Positions 21,276 through 34,250 of a stretch of DNA of 64,000 nt are shown here, one piece after another. Within the stretch, counting starts at the first letter, position 1. Each line of letters opens with the position of its first letter. Under the pieces are notes generated by a model, which did no database searches, was not told the origin of the DNA, and saw nothing but the letters and a program-made list of their open reading frames with translations. The position numbers were made by a program, and so were the translations under genes. The DNA comes from Gnetum montanum (taxonomy: Eukaryota; Streptophyta; Gnetopsida; Gnetales; Gnetaceae): assembly GCA_015680685.1 (NCBI GenBank), contig MNCI01021041.1, positions 166,864 through 230,863 on the forward strand, given 5' to 3'.

Positions 21276-24130
21276 CCAAAACCTACCCCATCCATGCTAG
21301 TGAGCATGGATCCACTGTGGTTTCAACCATACATCCAAAACATAATGAAGCCATGAAAACCCCATAACAAATTTTGAAACTAAATGTCAACATGGGAATG
21401 TGCCAAGCCTTGAGAGATGGAAAAACTCACAATAGAACATACTACTTTGAGTAACAACACTAGCCAAAAGTCCAACCACATTATTCAACATTGCTCTAGG
21501 GGGGATGGTACTTTCCACCATCAAACAAGCCTTAAATAAACTTTAGAATGCTCACTCCTAGCCTTCAATCCTAGCCAAAGCTTGCAATAGCTTTGAAAGC
21601 TCCTAAAACTCAACAAACAATGTCAAAAACCACTTATTTTGGGTGAACCATGCCAGGAGGAATGCCACCCACACTGGCTAGTGTGGCCCCATCATCGTTA
21701 GTAGGAGTTGAACCATCAAATACTAAAAATAACCTTCAAATTGACATATCATGACCTTTACACCCACCCGAAATCTCTAGTAACCTTAAAACACCAAAAA
21801 TCAAGCAAAAATAAGTTGAATTTTATCTTAACCCCCTTAGCTAGATTGGAAATTCCCCCATCCATGCTAGCTAGTATGGGTCTAGCATGGATGCTCTATG
21901 AAAAATTCATAAAAAGCCATACATTTGTCAAATTGACCTCAAATATCACCCTTGTAACCTTGGAACACTATTGGAGCCTCAAGAGATTCCCAAACTTGGA
22001 AACTAGATGAAAAATGGCTAAAACACATCACATCTTCCCATCCACATTGGGACTACATTGGCAAGCATTTTTTGAGGGGGAGGTAATGTAAACACCCAAT
22101 AAAGCATTCAAAATTAACAAATTTGAGCCAAAAACCTAACCATGATCTCTAGTGACCTCGAGAACCTAAGAACTTGGTCGATTCAACACTAGAATTCACC
22201 AAAGGTCAACATCCAATTGCAACCATGTTAAGGAGGGATAGAGCCATGCTGGCCAGTGTGGCTTTAGCAAGGTCAAGGTTTTAGACCAATTTTGTGAACA
22301 CACCAACACTCCAAATGACATAGAAGTTGACTCGGGAAGCTTAGAACCCTGTTGGAGCCTTTAGAATCATAAAATTGTAGAAATTGAGTTAAACATTGTA
22401 AGAAACACATCATACCTCCCCATCCACTTTAGGACTATGTTGGCTAGTGTTGTCCAGGGGACATGATCATATTAAGACTCAAACAACCTTCAAACTTGAC
22501 AATTTCAAGCTTAAACCCTAGTCATTAACATCAGAAACCCTAGGAACTCGAAGACTTAGTCAATTTGCAACAAAAATGCATGAAAAGCCAAAGATCAAGT
22601 GCAACTACGTTGGGGAGGACCAGAGCCACATTAGACAATGTGGCTCTAGTGTAGTTTAAGTTCAAGGATGATTTTACCAGCATTATCTCATTTCAAATAG
22701 CCTAAAACTCAGATGGGGAAGCCTAGGACCTTAAAACCTTGAAGTCTACTGAAATTTGGCCCTATTTTGATAACCAAAAGCCTAAATTCTATCTATCCAC
22801 ATTGAGCACACCCTAACCATGCTAGCCAATGTAGCTATGGGGGGTAAGGCCATAAAACCCTCTTTTGGTTATAAATTTTTACTTAAAAATGACCAGTTTC
22901 AATCCCCATGATCTTGTGCTACCCTAAAGCCAATAGAACATCAATTTTGACCTTGGAATGCCATAAACCCAATTTTTTCATAGACCCACATTGGGGCCAC
23001 GCTAGCTAATGGAGTCCTAGTGTGGATGGTAGTTCCAGGTAGTATTTATGGCTTCCAGAGGATTGAATCAACACCAAAATTGGCAAATCTTCATCCCTAA
23101 TTCATTGTGTTACTAAAATAGACCATAAGGATCCCAAAAATGATCACATGGATCTATGAACTAAAATTTTAATCCTATTCACATTGGGGCTTACCCCATC
23201 CATGCTACCCAGTGTGGATCCAACATGGGTCTAGTGTGGATGCTAAGAGAAGTCTCATTTTACCCTTAAATATCCTCGAAGTGACTCCCCAGGTGTCCAA
23301 ACTCCCTTGTCAACCATGTTGCCTCTCAACATGGCCCCCTAATGCCTAAAACTGTTAATTCTAATCTTGATTGACCCATATTAACAATGTTTTATCCCAT
23401 GTTACTCACATTAATTGGTTTGGCCTTGTTTCATTTTTTTTGACTTAATTCAACCTTGTTATGCATGATTGACCCTCATTTCCTTATCATTTGATGTTAT
23501 TTGACTTTATTTTCATAATTTCCTTGCAATTTGGGCATTGTTCAAGAATTTGAAATTTCTTAACCTTAATTGACCTTGGCTTGGCATCAATCTACATTAT
23601 TGGACATCACTGTGACTTTGGTTGACCATCTAGAACATCAATGGGTGGGATTTGACCATCATTTGAGCTCCATTTGATCCCATTTGATTATCATTTGGCT
23701 ATCATTTAGCATTTATCTCATGCTAGTTGGCCTTTAGGGGTACCTTATTTGCTTAGCCTTCTCTTTTGTGACCTTAGTTGATCATACTTTAGCCTTGTTC
23801 GATATCATTTGATGGGACTCAATCATCATTTGATCATCATTTGACCATAATTGACCATCAATTGGCCTTCATTTGGCTCCATTCTATTATTATTTAGCCT
23901 TTGTTCCATCTCATTTTGCATTATTTAACCTTTGTTTCATCCTACTTGTCTTCACCTATCTATTATAGCCTTTGTTGACTTCTTTTGACCCTATTTCACC
24001 ATTGATGTAACACATTTTAGCTTATCCATGCATTAGCACTAGAGAATTTTACATTATTTTGGCATTATTTGATAATTTATCATACAAATGCTGCTTAATG
24101 TGCTTATGGTTGATATGTAGGATCAGAGTA
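21276..24130 (+). other. Non-coding leader of element E1 with stem-loop array
   Basis: No open frame with recognisable domains. From 21290 to 23245 the DNA consists of diverged units of roughly 200 bases, most holding one strong inverted repeat built on CCATGCTAG/CTAGCATGG variants. Examples: TCCATGCT/AGCATGGA at 21291-21310 (4-nt loop); 12-bp arms at 21859-21870 and 21882-21893; 11-bp arms at 22622-22632 and 22637-22647 (loop AGAC). From 23300 to 24130 the DNA is rich in TTGACC/CATTTGA words. The counterpart in E2 is 53200-51690 on the other strand. No gag was found here. Confidence 0.55.
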
Positions 24131-24189
24131 TGGACACCTAGGAGAAAATCAAGTTTTTCCTTTGAGCCTAAGTAGATCTCATGATGATG

Positions 24190-26100
24190 TTGAATGGTTA
24201 ATTGACCTCAATCACTTAGATCTTAAGTTTGAGAGCCTCATCAACCACGTAGCCTCAATAGAGAAACCTCTTTAGTGGCCAAAAAATCTAGTTAAAACCC
24301 TTGATCTAGAGGTTGGAAACATTATCAAGGACTTTCTAGTTGACGTTCTTGTCATGGCACACAGTGGTGAGGAGAAAACACTAAAACTAAGTTCCTCATT
24401 GGAGCCTCAATAGGCTCAAGACATTACCAAGGTCCTCTAAGACAATATTAAGGCCTTTGCCTAGTTGTATGAAGATATGCCAGTTCTTTACTCATGCTTA
24501 GTACAACATAACATCATACTCAACCCTAGTATCAAGTTAGTTAAGTAAAAATTTCATAAGATTAGACCAAATTTAGCCTTGGTAGTTTGAAATGAGATCA
24601 TAAAACTATATCAAGTTGGTTTCATTTGAGCTATCAATTATGTGGAATGGACATCCAACATAGAAATAGTCCCTAAGAAAAATGGGAGTATATGTATATG
24701 TATTGATTTTAGAGACCTGACTAAGGAAACCATAAAAGATAAGTTTCCTTTGCCTAGTATTGACCAAATTATTGATACTATGACTAGACATGCCTTGTTA
24801 TCCTTCATGGATGGGTTCTCAGGATACAACCAAGTTAGGATTAACTTAGAGCATCAACTTTGTATGACCTTCATGACCCCTTAGGGAACATTTTGTTACA
24901 CTATGATGCCCTTTGGTCTTAAGAATGTAAGTGCCATGTATCAACAAATCATGATATATGTCTTTAGTGATTACATGCTAGGATTGCTTAATGACTATGT
25001 GAATGATATAACCATTAAATCCAAAATGGCCCATAACCTTGCACATGACCTTGACCTTGTGTTGAAACGATGCCTCAAGTATGAGCTTAGGCTTAATCCC
25101 AAGAAGTGTGTCTTTGGTGTTAAAACCAATAAGATGCTTGGATTTATAGTATCTAAAGCAGAAATATGTCTCGATCCTAATAAGATTAAAGTCATATTTG
25201 GTAGCACACACCAATATTAAGGAGCTTCAGGGACTATAAGGTAGATTACAATTCATTTGTAGGTTTATCAGAAGGCTTATAGATAAGTTACAATCCATGT
25301 AACACTTGCTTAGGAAAGGAGTTCACTATGAGTGGATAGCTCAATGCATAGAAGCCTTTGAAAACTTGAAGTAAGAATTGATACAACTACCCATGGTCTA
25401 TCCCTTGCAAAAGGATAAACCTTTTTACATCTACCTTGCTATCTCTAACATGTCCATTGCTTCTCTACTCTATTAGAAATGAGATGATGGAGTAGTGTTG
25501 CTACTATACTACCTAAGCCATGCATTGATTGCCTATGAGGCTTGATACACTGAAGTGGAGAAGTATTACCTAGCTTTAGTCTTCTAATTGAAGAAGTGGA
25601 GACATTAACTCTTTAGGAACCAAGTCAACCTCATTTGCAAGGATAACTTGCTTAGAGCCATAACAACCAATATTTATGAAAGTAGCTGTATAGCTTGATG
25701 GAAAGCCATAATAGCTGAGTTTGACCTACATCAAATCTCCCAAGCCTCAACGAAGGGTCAAGTTATAGTTGCACAACTTACCATTTCCCTAGTAGAAGAC
25801 CATGTAGCCATTGACCCTGAATTTCCTGATAAGCATGTCAACACTATTAGCGAAGTGCTGGAGGGCTATGAGGAAAATATGCACTTTTATGGGGCTTTAA
25901 CTACCCATGGGGCCAATGTTGCTATCATCATAACATTACCTTCTAGTGAAATCCAACCCTTCTCCTACCATCTTGAATTCCCCTCTACCAACAATGTGGT
26001 CGAGTATGAAGCATTGCTTAATGATTAAAGGGGGTGATTCGCAATTGGTTGTTAACCAAGTAATCAAGGTTTATGCATGTAAAGCCAAACACTTGTAATT
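24190..26100 (+). pseudogene. pol: pol of element E1: reverse transcriptase and RNase H, decayed
   Basis: Ty3/gypsy pol. Lead-in about 24190-24640 (HNIILNPSIK). RT 24642-25220: IVPKKNGSICICIDFRDL, SFMDGFSGYNQV with the first catalytic Asp, MMPFGLKNVSAMYQQ, then YVND instead of YVDD, so the catalytic box has lost an Asp. Thumb/connection 25220-25560; RNase H-like part 25560-26010 (YYLALVF, LKKWRH, NNVVEYEALL). Many stops are in frame and a frame change separates this from integrase. Homologous to E2 (51690-49773) and, more distantly, to G (32290-33900). Inactive as seen. Confidence 0.85.
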
Positions 26101-26499
26101 TTATTGTGACATAGGCAAAAAACTAATGTAGTAATTTATAGATGTTGGTATCAAATACATATCCCGAACCAAAAATACATTAGCTAATGCCATTGTGATC
26201 CTAGCCCTAAGTATGATGTTTGATGTGTTTAGAAAATTACCCTTCTTAACCATGAATTGTGCTATTACCATCATGTAAAACACTGAAGATGACTCTATAT
26301 CCTCTATTGACATTGTTCTTCAAAAGAAGTGGTATGATGATATTAGGTTTTACCTAATGGATGGTGAATCTCCACAAGGCTTGACCACTTCTTAAGAGGA
26401 TATTGTATGTAAAAGATCAAAATAGTATATCATCATAAGTGATAAAACATTATGTTTATGATCCTATGATGGCATATTATTGTTATGTTTGGGCAAAAC

Positions 26500-27560
26500 C
26501 AAAGCCCACATAGTCCTTGAGCAAGTTCATGAGGATGTATGTGAGGGACATATAGGACTTAGAGCCATGGTTGCTAAAATTAGATGACTAGGCTATTATT
26601 GGCCCTATAGGGAAAGAGATTGCATCTAGAAGGTTAAAACTTGTGATACCTGTCAATGGCATTAAAACTTAATAGATGTGCCATCAACTGAGTTACACAC
26701 TACTCAGATAACCTAGTTGTTTCAATGATGGGAACTTGACATTATTGGTCCTATAACACCTAAGCCTTTCGCAAGGCACAGTTTCATCATCACTGCAACT
26801 GAATACTTTACAAAGTGGGTTGAAGATATTTTCCTAATGAAAATAATGTCTCAACAAGTTTTTAGATTCATACTGGAAAAAATAGTAGTCTATTTTGGCA
26901 TACCTATGACCATAGTCACAGATAATAGACCATATTTTAGTAGCCAAGAAACACAAACCTTTTGTCAAGACCTAGTCATCAAGCATTCATTTTCATTGCT
27001 GTACTACCCTCAAGCTAATGGACAAGCTAAAGTTAGCAACAAGGCCATCATATGCTTGCATAAAAAGATGTTAAATAAGAGCAAATGCAGGTGGCACAAG
27101 TGGCTTATCCACGTACTTTGGGCCTATTAAACTAGCTTTCGAACCACAACTAGGATAATCACATATAACCTAGTTTATGGATTTGAAGTTGTTTTGACTC
27201 TTGAATTGTAGGTCCTATCACTTAGAGTAGCCCTATTAGACTTCATCAATGATGAGTAGAATAAAAAGTTGTATACCATTGACCTGGATTTGGTAGAGGA
27301 GTAATGGATACAAATGCTTGCTCACATCGAACTATACCAAGAGAGGTAGAAACAACAACATCACCATGACCTAAATAAATGAAAGATCAAGGAAGGAGAC
27401 CTGGTCCTTAAGACCATCCTTGAGCATGTAAACAAATTCTTAGCTAACTAGGAAGGGAATTTCCTAATCATCAAGGCCTAAGACAATGGAGCATTCAAAA
27501 TAGCAAACATGGATGGGAATGAATTGGCCAACTAGTTAATCATTCCTATCTAAAGCCTTA
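26500..27560 (+). pseudogene. pol: Integrase of element E1, decayed
   Basis: The N-terminal zinc-binding region (about 26520-26670) includes HEDV..GHIGLRAMV and a CDTC-like pair. The catalytic core (26720-27130) has the first Asp in WELDIIGPI, FGIPMTIVTDNRPYF with the second Asp, then YYPQANGQAKVSNK, where the usual Glu after GQ(A/V) is a Lys or absent. The C-terminal part (27130-27560) has KEGDLVLK and a final NMDGNELAN motif. Several stops (27128, 27210 and others). Same family as the E2 integrase at 40650-39700. Confidence 0.85.
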
Positions 27561-28542
27561 TTACATCTAACATAATATTCTTTATAGGTACAAACCAACA
27601 ATTGATATTCATAGCACTTACACCAAATAACAAGTGAGCCTGAGCATGCTTTTTGTATCTCTATCTTTTTCTATTTTGCACCATAAATGAACTGTAAGCA
27701 TTGTAAATTTGATACACATTGCATAGATACCTCCTAGTAATGTTCTTGAGGAACCAATAGACTTATTATGACCTAGTCTATTGGTTGTCCTATGTGGCTC
27801 TATGCATTGTATTATAATGACATGTTTTCTATCTTCTTCTCTTATTCTCTTGGAGTTGTGCTTGTAGGATGAAACTTGGGATGTTATTGCAAAGGTGCAA
27901 CTCATAGTGACAAAAAGTTATCATGTGACCTTGATGCATAAGAATTGATGAGCTTGTCTTGCCATGCCAAGAATGCTTGTCTCACATCACCTTTGTTACC
28001 ACTCCTTGAAGCCTAGTTTGATAGCTTGAATATAACCTTCCTTACCTTGAATGACAATGATGACCTATGTTTAGCACTCATGCATTATGGTCATGTGATG
28101 TTTTCTTTTTCATGCTCCACCATCAAGTTTGTTGAATGTAACACATCTCATTCAAAGGGAAAACCAAATTAAACCCAACATTGGTAATGACTAGGATGCA
28201 AATTGCTAAGAAACCAAAAGGCTAATGAGGATCAAAATACAAACCAATGGCTCTAAACAAGCAAAGGGTGGAGCCTAATGGCCAAAGAAACCTTGGAGTG
28301 GGATATTGGTTCCTCAAGAACATTACTAAGTAACCTTTATCTTGAAAACACAAAGCACTAAGACCTCACTAATTAGCCAAATTTCACTACTGTAACCATA
28401 ATCATAGTTGCCAACATTTGTGGCCATTTTCTTATGATCAAATACAACTTTCAATCTTAATCACCTTGTCATAATCCTATCCTATCATCATAAGTACTCT
28501 TTCACATGGTTTGACACTACAAAATCAAGTTCATAGAGGAAA
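27561..28542 (+). other. 3' untranslated tail of E1 with polypurine tract
   Basis: No gene. It shares blocks with 38629-39700 (E2) and 194-1090. The last bases before the LTR, CATAGAGGAAA at 28532-28542, are the likely polypurine tract, matching the reverse complement TTCCCTCTCC at E2 38629-38640. Confidence 0.55.
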
Positions 28543-30223
28543 TGTTGGTGATGGACCTACAATGATATTTTGTATTCTTTGTCGATGTCTCTCAGGTCAA
28601 TCCTCCAAACATCAACAAAGAGGAACCAATGAAAAACCATTAAGAAATCTCATGTTGCAATTTGTAACCTTCACCATCAAACTTGATGCTATTATTTTAA
28701 TGTAAAATGTCAAGATTATAATCCATGAGATGTAATTTCCCATACTTTAAATTTTGAGGCTAAAAAATGTCTCATAATTTGTTATAGCCTCACTTCCCAA
28801 GTGAAAATGCTCTTGCCATATCTATATTTGGGCTTGGGAAGGTCAAAATTTCCTTTTGAATTGTATGGCATTTTCATGGGTTTTATGGGAGTTATGACCA
28901 TTACTATGTTGGAAACACCCATACCTAGCATTGGGTATGGTAGAATATGAAAATTGGCATTTTCATGGGTTTTATGGGAGTTATGACCATTACTATGTTG
29001 GAAGCACCCATACCTAGCATTGGGTATGGAAGAATATGAAAATTGGCATTTTCATGGGTTTTATGGGAGTTATGACCATTACTATGTTGGAAACACCCAT
29101 ACCTAGCATTGGGTATGGGAGAATATGAAAATTGGCATTTTCATGGGTTTTATGGAAGTTATGACCATTACTATGTTGGAAACACCCATACCTAGCATTG
29201 GGGGGTTTGGTTTCCATCTTTTCAATAATGGCTAGCATAGTTACCAATAACCTTTAGCATCTCTACACTAGGCTAGCTTTGGAGTGGTTGCCGATACCAT
29301 TTTCAACAAATTTCAGCATTGTTTCAACAACTTTAGTGTTGCTACTAGAAGACCAACATTGGTAGAAGAATCTAGCATAGTTGAAAAGTCTGTTTACTAT
29401 TTATGGTTATCAGAATGATTTTGGTGCCTTGGGAGCATCAAAACTTACCATAAATAGAAATTGTGATGGGATTGAAAGCCTGTTACATCTGCACATGATG
29501 CCAAGCTATCAGTATTCATGATAGAAATTGGCCACCAAAAATCAAAAGCCATATAACCTATAAAATTCCATCTTAAACACCTTGAAGAGGTTCTTCCACT
29601 TTTGAATTTGTTGGCATCCAAAAAAGCTTTTGGAGATTCTTGACCATGAGAACCTTTGATAACCCTAAGCACTTATGACCTTTGAGGATTGTGTGAGATT
29701 TTTGGAGTAATGTATAACTACTTGGGATCAAAGACCCCTAGCATAGTACCCCATTTGCCATAAAACTTATTCACACATCTTACCTCCTTATGATCAATGC
29801 TATAGATCTAGACAATAAACTAGTAAGGTGTTTTAGTTTTGGGAGTTAGGAAGCACCTGGACCATGGGGTTGACCGTAGTGCACAAACTACTAGCTTCAA
29901 CAGACTTTAAACTTCATGAAAGTGATGCCCTTGTGCATCCAAGCATCATTTGTACACATTCCAAATTCTTTATTTGCAATATCTTATTATTGTAATAAAG
30001 TGTATAGTTCTTTTGTTCCATAAATTATCATAGTTTTATTTTGTGCATTCATTTCTAGATCAAATATACATTATTTTTACCATTTATTTACTTCTTGTTT
30101 ATACTTTTCAAGTCTCTAGGTAATCAACAAGACTATCTAGGGTGCCTTGGATCCTCTTTCTTAGAGGCCCTTGGGATCTAAGGTTAAAACTGTTTTGCAC
30201 CTAGGATTTTCAGTTTTCCAACA
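28543..30223 (+). repeat. 3' LTR of element E1
   Basis: Starts TGTTGGTGATGG and ends TTTTCCAACA, giving a TGTTGG...CCAACA inverted terminal repeat. It is preceded by a purine tract and homologous over its length to the reverse complement of 37245-38628. It is 1681 bp against 1384 bp; the excess is largely an 89-bp repeat expansion at 28867-29210. No matching 5' LTR was found, since the left end of E1 is cut at the LINE junction near 21275. Confidence 0.85.
28867..29210 (+). repeat. 88-90 bp tandem repeat in the E1 LTR, four copies
   Basis: Copies begin GGCATTTTCATGGG at 28867, 28957, 29045 and 29134 and are nearly identical. Each holds CCATACC-TAGCATTG-GGTATGG, a 7-bp stem-loop. The E2 LTR has only one related unit near 38220-38290. 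Confidence 0.95.
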
Positions 30224-31800
30224 CTCAAATTTTTCAGGTGCAACACATAGGCTATGGTGCTAGTAGTGCCACTCATGTAGGTTGGGTGCACCATTTGCAT
30301 AGATTGTCATAATGGCTGTACCACCCATGATAGCTATGTAATGTGGGCTGAACTATGCTAGCTATAGGTCATAGAGTACACATAGCTCACACCATGCCAA
30401 AGCCTTAAAAATGCCTCCCTACACAAAACTGTCAAAAATCAGTGAAAACCTAGAAACTTTCCATATTGGCCCTAAAGGGGCTAGATGTAGCCTGCTAAGG
30501 CAAGGCTTGATTAGCCTTTTCTAGAACTAGAACTATCCCGAAGGAGCATAAATCAACACCTTTCACATTCCCAAAGGAAAACTAAAATTTCAAACTTCCT
30601 CCACTCTCCTAGTTTTTGGTGTCATATAGTTATAGATCATTGGCAATAGTGAAAACTACTAGCACCAACGCTGCTATGTCATGGTAGTGTGGTGTGTGGC
30701 ATGGTGGTAGATGCAAGCGTGTACCACCAATAATGGAAGGCATTGTAACCACTACTGGTGCATCATCGACCCATGTACCTAGTGCCACTAGCACCAATGG
30801 TAGGCATCCTCCTCTTCTTTCTCTTCCTTTGCCCTTCCTTACATGTGAAAAATAGAAATAAAAAAAAAATATATAAACATTGCAAGGTTAGGCTCATAGC
30901 TTACCTCAACGAAGCTCGCACGGGGTTGGATCCCTCTCTGGTAATTTTTTCCACTCACCTGCCTATCCGCTGATGGATCCCACCTACCTCCCTCTCACAT
31001 GGTTGCTACTAGGCTACATTACTCTTCTTCTCATGTCTTCCACACTAGTATCTCTCACCATGTAGCACCATCACTCCACATGTTAGTAAGCATAACACAA
31101 ACATAAACTCTACCCCTTCTCTTACTTTCTCCATGTGCTTAAAATCCAAAATGGCTAAGTTTTCCCTCTCCTCTTACTTTTATTTCCTCTCCTTCCTTAC
31201 TTTTCTATTTTTTTTTGTTGAACCAACAATTTTCTTTCATCTTTCTCAAAGTTAGAAAATTTTGCTAACTTTTTCTTCATCCTGAACCTTAAAATTTTTT
31301 TTGACTTTACTTTTGGGTTCGCATTGTGGGAAATTCTGCTAACTTTTGTTTCTTCTCAAGCATTGATAATTTTCTAAGTTTTCCTTCATGCTTAAAAAAC
31401 TTCTTCTTGGTTAAAATTTTTTAACTTCTCTTCCTCACCCTTCTGCCTTTGAAAGTTTTCCTTCCTTCTTTCTTGCCTATTTGGCCTTAAAAAAATTTTC
31501 AACTCCCATCTTTCTTGAAGTTAGAAAAATTTTCTAATTTTTCTTTTTTGCTAAACTTAGAAAATTTTCCTAACTTCTTTATCTTCTCATGTCTAAAAAT
31601 TTTCTAACTCTTCCATCCTTCTTGAACTTAGAAAATTGTTTAACTCTTTCTCCATACTTAGATAAGTTTCTCATCCTTTCCCAAAACTTAATTTTCTTCC
31701 TATCTCTCCCTTGAAAGATTTTAAAATTTTTTGAACATTTCCTATTTGTGTAAGAAAACTCAAAATATTTTTAATTTTTTTTCTCATTTGAATCCCATTT
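30224..31800. other. No gene seen; pyrimidine-rich DNA
   Basis: Right flank of E1. 30230-30740 has short palindromic words (CTATGCTAGCTATAG). 30780-31800 is C/T-rich with no domain-bearing frame. It may be LTR or leader of element G, whose pol begins further right, but no LTR pair was identified. Confidence 0.4.
31230..31700. repeat. Repeated TTAGAAAATTTTCTAA inverted repeats
   Basis: Six to eight degenerate copies, spaced about 50-90 bases, of (A)CTTAGAAAATTTTCTAACTTCTT, each a potential short hairpin in T-rich sequence (31253, 31370, 31515, 31557, 31595, 31628). Confidence 0.6.
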
Positions 31801-31839
31801 TCTTGGAACTATTACTTTCTCTCTCATGATTTATAGGCC

Positions 31840-34250
31840 ATGGATCCTAACTTACTCCATTGTCTACATGAACCACTCATCTTAGAGGGGCCGTATGGCT
31901 AAAACTCTTAGCCTTTCAACATGGATTTGATCAATTTTTCATCCCTTGGCCCTATGACTTTATCATCTTTACCTTCGATAGCACTAAGGAAGACTTAATC
32001 CTTCAAACTAGCCTTCCCTTCTTAGATTGCAAACTTGTTTTGACCAATAATTCATTACTAGAGCTCACTATAATGAGCCACTAAAATGAATAAAAGATCT
32101 TATAATTAGGGGTGAAATTGTATGATGACATTAAAGAAGCCATCCTACAAGTACTTAGAAAAAATTCTATCACCTTTGCACGGGGATATGATGACATGCC
32201 AAGTTTGGATCCCCTCCTAATCCAACACAACATCATACTTGAAGAAGGTTTCAAACCTATCAAGTAAAATATTAAAAAATTAAGCTTGATCTAGTCACCA
32301 TTAAAGAGGAGATTACCAAACTCTAAAATGTTGGATTTATATGTCCCATAAACTACTCTGATTGAGTATCCAACATGGTGATTGTTCCCATGAAAAATGG
32401 AGCTATTAGGATAGGTATCAATTTCTGTGATCTCAATAAAAGAACATTGAAAGATGAGTTTCCATTCCCCAACATAGAAAAACTCATAGAGACAATGGTA
32501 GATCATGCTTTACTTAGTTTTATGGATGATTTTTTGGGGTACAATAAAATCCAACTTAATCCCAAACATCAGTACTTCAAAACTTTCATGATCTCATGGA
32601 GAACCTTTTGTTACATGAAAATGCCTTTTGAACTTAAGAGTATAAGAGCAACATACCAATGGACCATGACTTTCAACGTTAGTGACATGATGTTTAAAAC
32701 CATCAATGATTATATGGATGATCGAATTGTTAAATCTATTATCATAACCAATCATTCCATTGACTTAGACATAGTTTTGGCTTATTGCAATAAGCATAAC
32801 CTCCACTTAAATTCCAATAAGTGCATTTTTTATGTAGGCATAGGTAAAATATTAGGATTTCTAGCTTTAGCTAATGGTATAGTGGTAGATTCCAACAAAG
32901 TTAAATCAATCATAAACCTTTCACCATATAAGTATATTAAGAACATACATATTCTGCAAGGTAGAATGCAATCCATTCATTGTTTCATATGCAATTTAAC
33001 TAATCAATTTCATTCTCTCTCTCACCTTCTCAAGAAATCTACAACTTTCAACTAAGACTCAAAGTGTCAAGAGGCTTTTAACATAATCAAGCATGTCCTT
33101 ACCAACCTTCTTGTCCTTCATCCTCCTCAATTTGATCTCTCTTTCTATCTCTATCTTTCTAAGTCCAATCATTCTATCACAACCATGCTTTACTAATGGT
33201 ATGAAGATGGTGCTAATCTTCTATCTACTACATTTTTCATCCATTCTCTATTGTAAAACATGTTACATGGACATGAAAAAATCTTACTTAGACCTTGTCT
33301 TTGCACTTAAGAAATGGTGATACCACCTATTGAGGGAAAATGTTTATGTCATTTTTAGAGATAATGTTTTCTAATCTATAACCATCAACCCATATAATAA
33401 TAACCACATGACAAAATGGAAGACTCTTAATCGAATTTGACTTATCCTAACTTATCCAATAGTTGATTAAGAGATAAGCCATCATGGATCTAGTTACTTC
33501 AATCCCACTCTCTGAACCTTTAGCTATTACCATCCAACCTTCCCCTAAGGAAATAAGTAAGAATGAAAACATCTTCCTCCTAGCTCCACTCTATTTGCTA
33601 ACACATGAAGATTTCAATTTACAAATGTTCTTTGATGATGCTCATATAGATCAAGGTTCTTGCATGGCTTATGTACTCCAATACCAAGGTATGAATCTAA
33701 TTTATGAAATGTGTAAATTAAGTTTTCCATGTACTAATATTATTATAAAATACAAAGGTCTTAATTGAGGTTGGTCTTAGCCCTTTAACTTGAAATTAAA
33801 AGGATTTTCATACATGGTGATTTTCAATTGGTCATAAACTTGGTAAATACCTAATATACTTGCAAAGCTAAGTACCTTCAATCTTATCTATACTTAGCAA
33901 AAAATTTGATTTCTCAATTTGACAAATTTTTACTTATGTACAACCATCTTTGGAAAAACATATACGCTGACATGCAAGCTACTGTTGCTCTTCTTGTTGA
34001 TCCTACTTTTCTCAAGAATTGTCTATCTCATTCAATGTAAGATACATCTTTTACATTTGTGAATACATAATACATTGGCTTAATTAATTTATAAGAAGAT
34101 GAATAATACCTTGATATCATATAATACTTGTAAATTAAAGAAACTCTTGAACATTTATCTTATTTACAAAAGGATACTCTCTCCAAATATTTTAAAAATT
34201 TTTGTATTATTGATCCTAGTATATTATGTTGGCTCTCCATGTCAAGCATT
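31840..34250 (+). pseudogene. pol: pol of element G: reverse transcriptase and RNase H, decayed
   Basis: Plus-strand Ty3/gypsy pol. Lead-in 32080-32340 (LDLVTIKEEITKL). RT 32375-33055 is an open frame: VIVPMKNGAIRIGINFCDL, SFMDDFLGYNKI with the first Asp, MPFELKSIRATYQ, and an intact YMDD at 32707-32718. RNase H region 33230-33830 (LVFALKKW, then a FDDAHIDQGSC block). No protease or gag was identified upstream. This RT keeps its catalytic box while those of E1 and E2 have lost theirs, although flanking frames are full of stops. More distant from E1 and E2 than they are from each other. Confidence 0.8.

Noticed and set aside
28860-29215. Possible CRISPR array
   Set aside because: Copies are ~89 bp and contiguous without unique spacers; this is a tandem repeat within a plant LTR.
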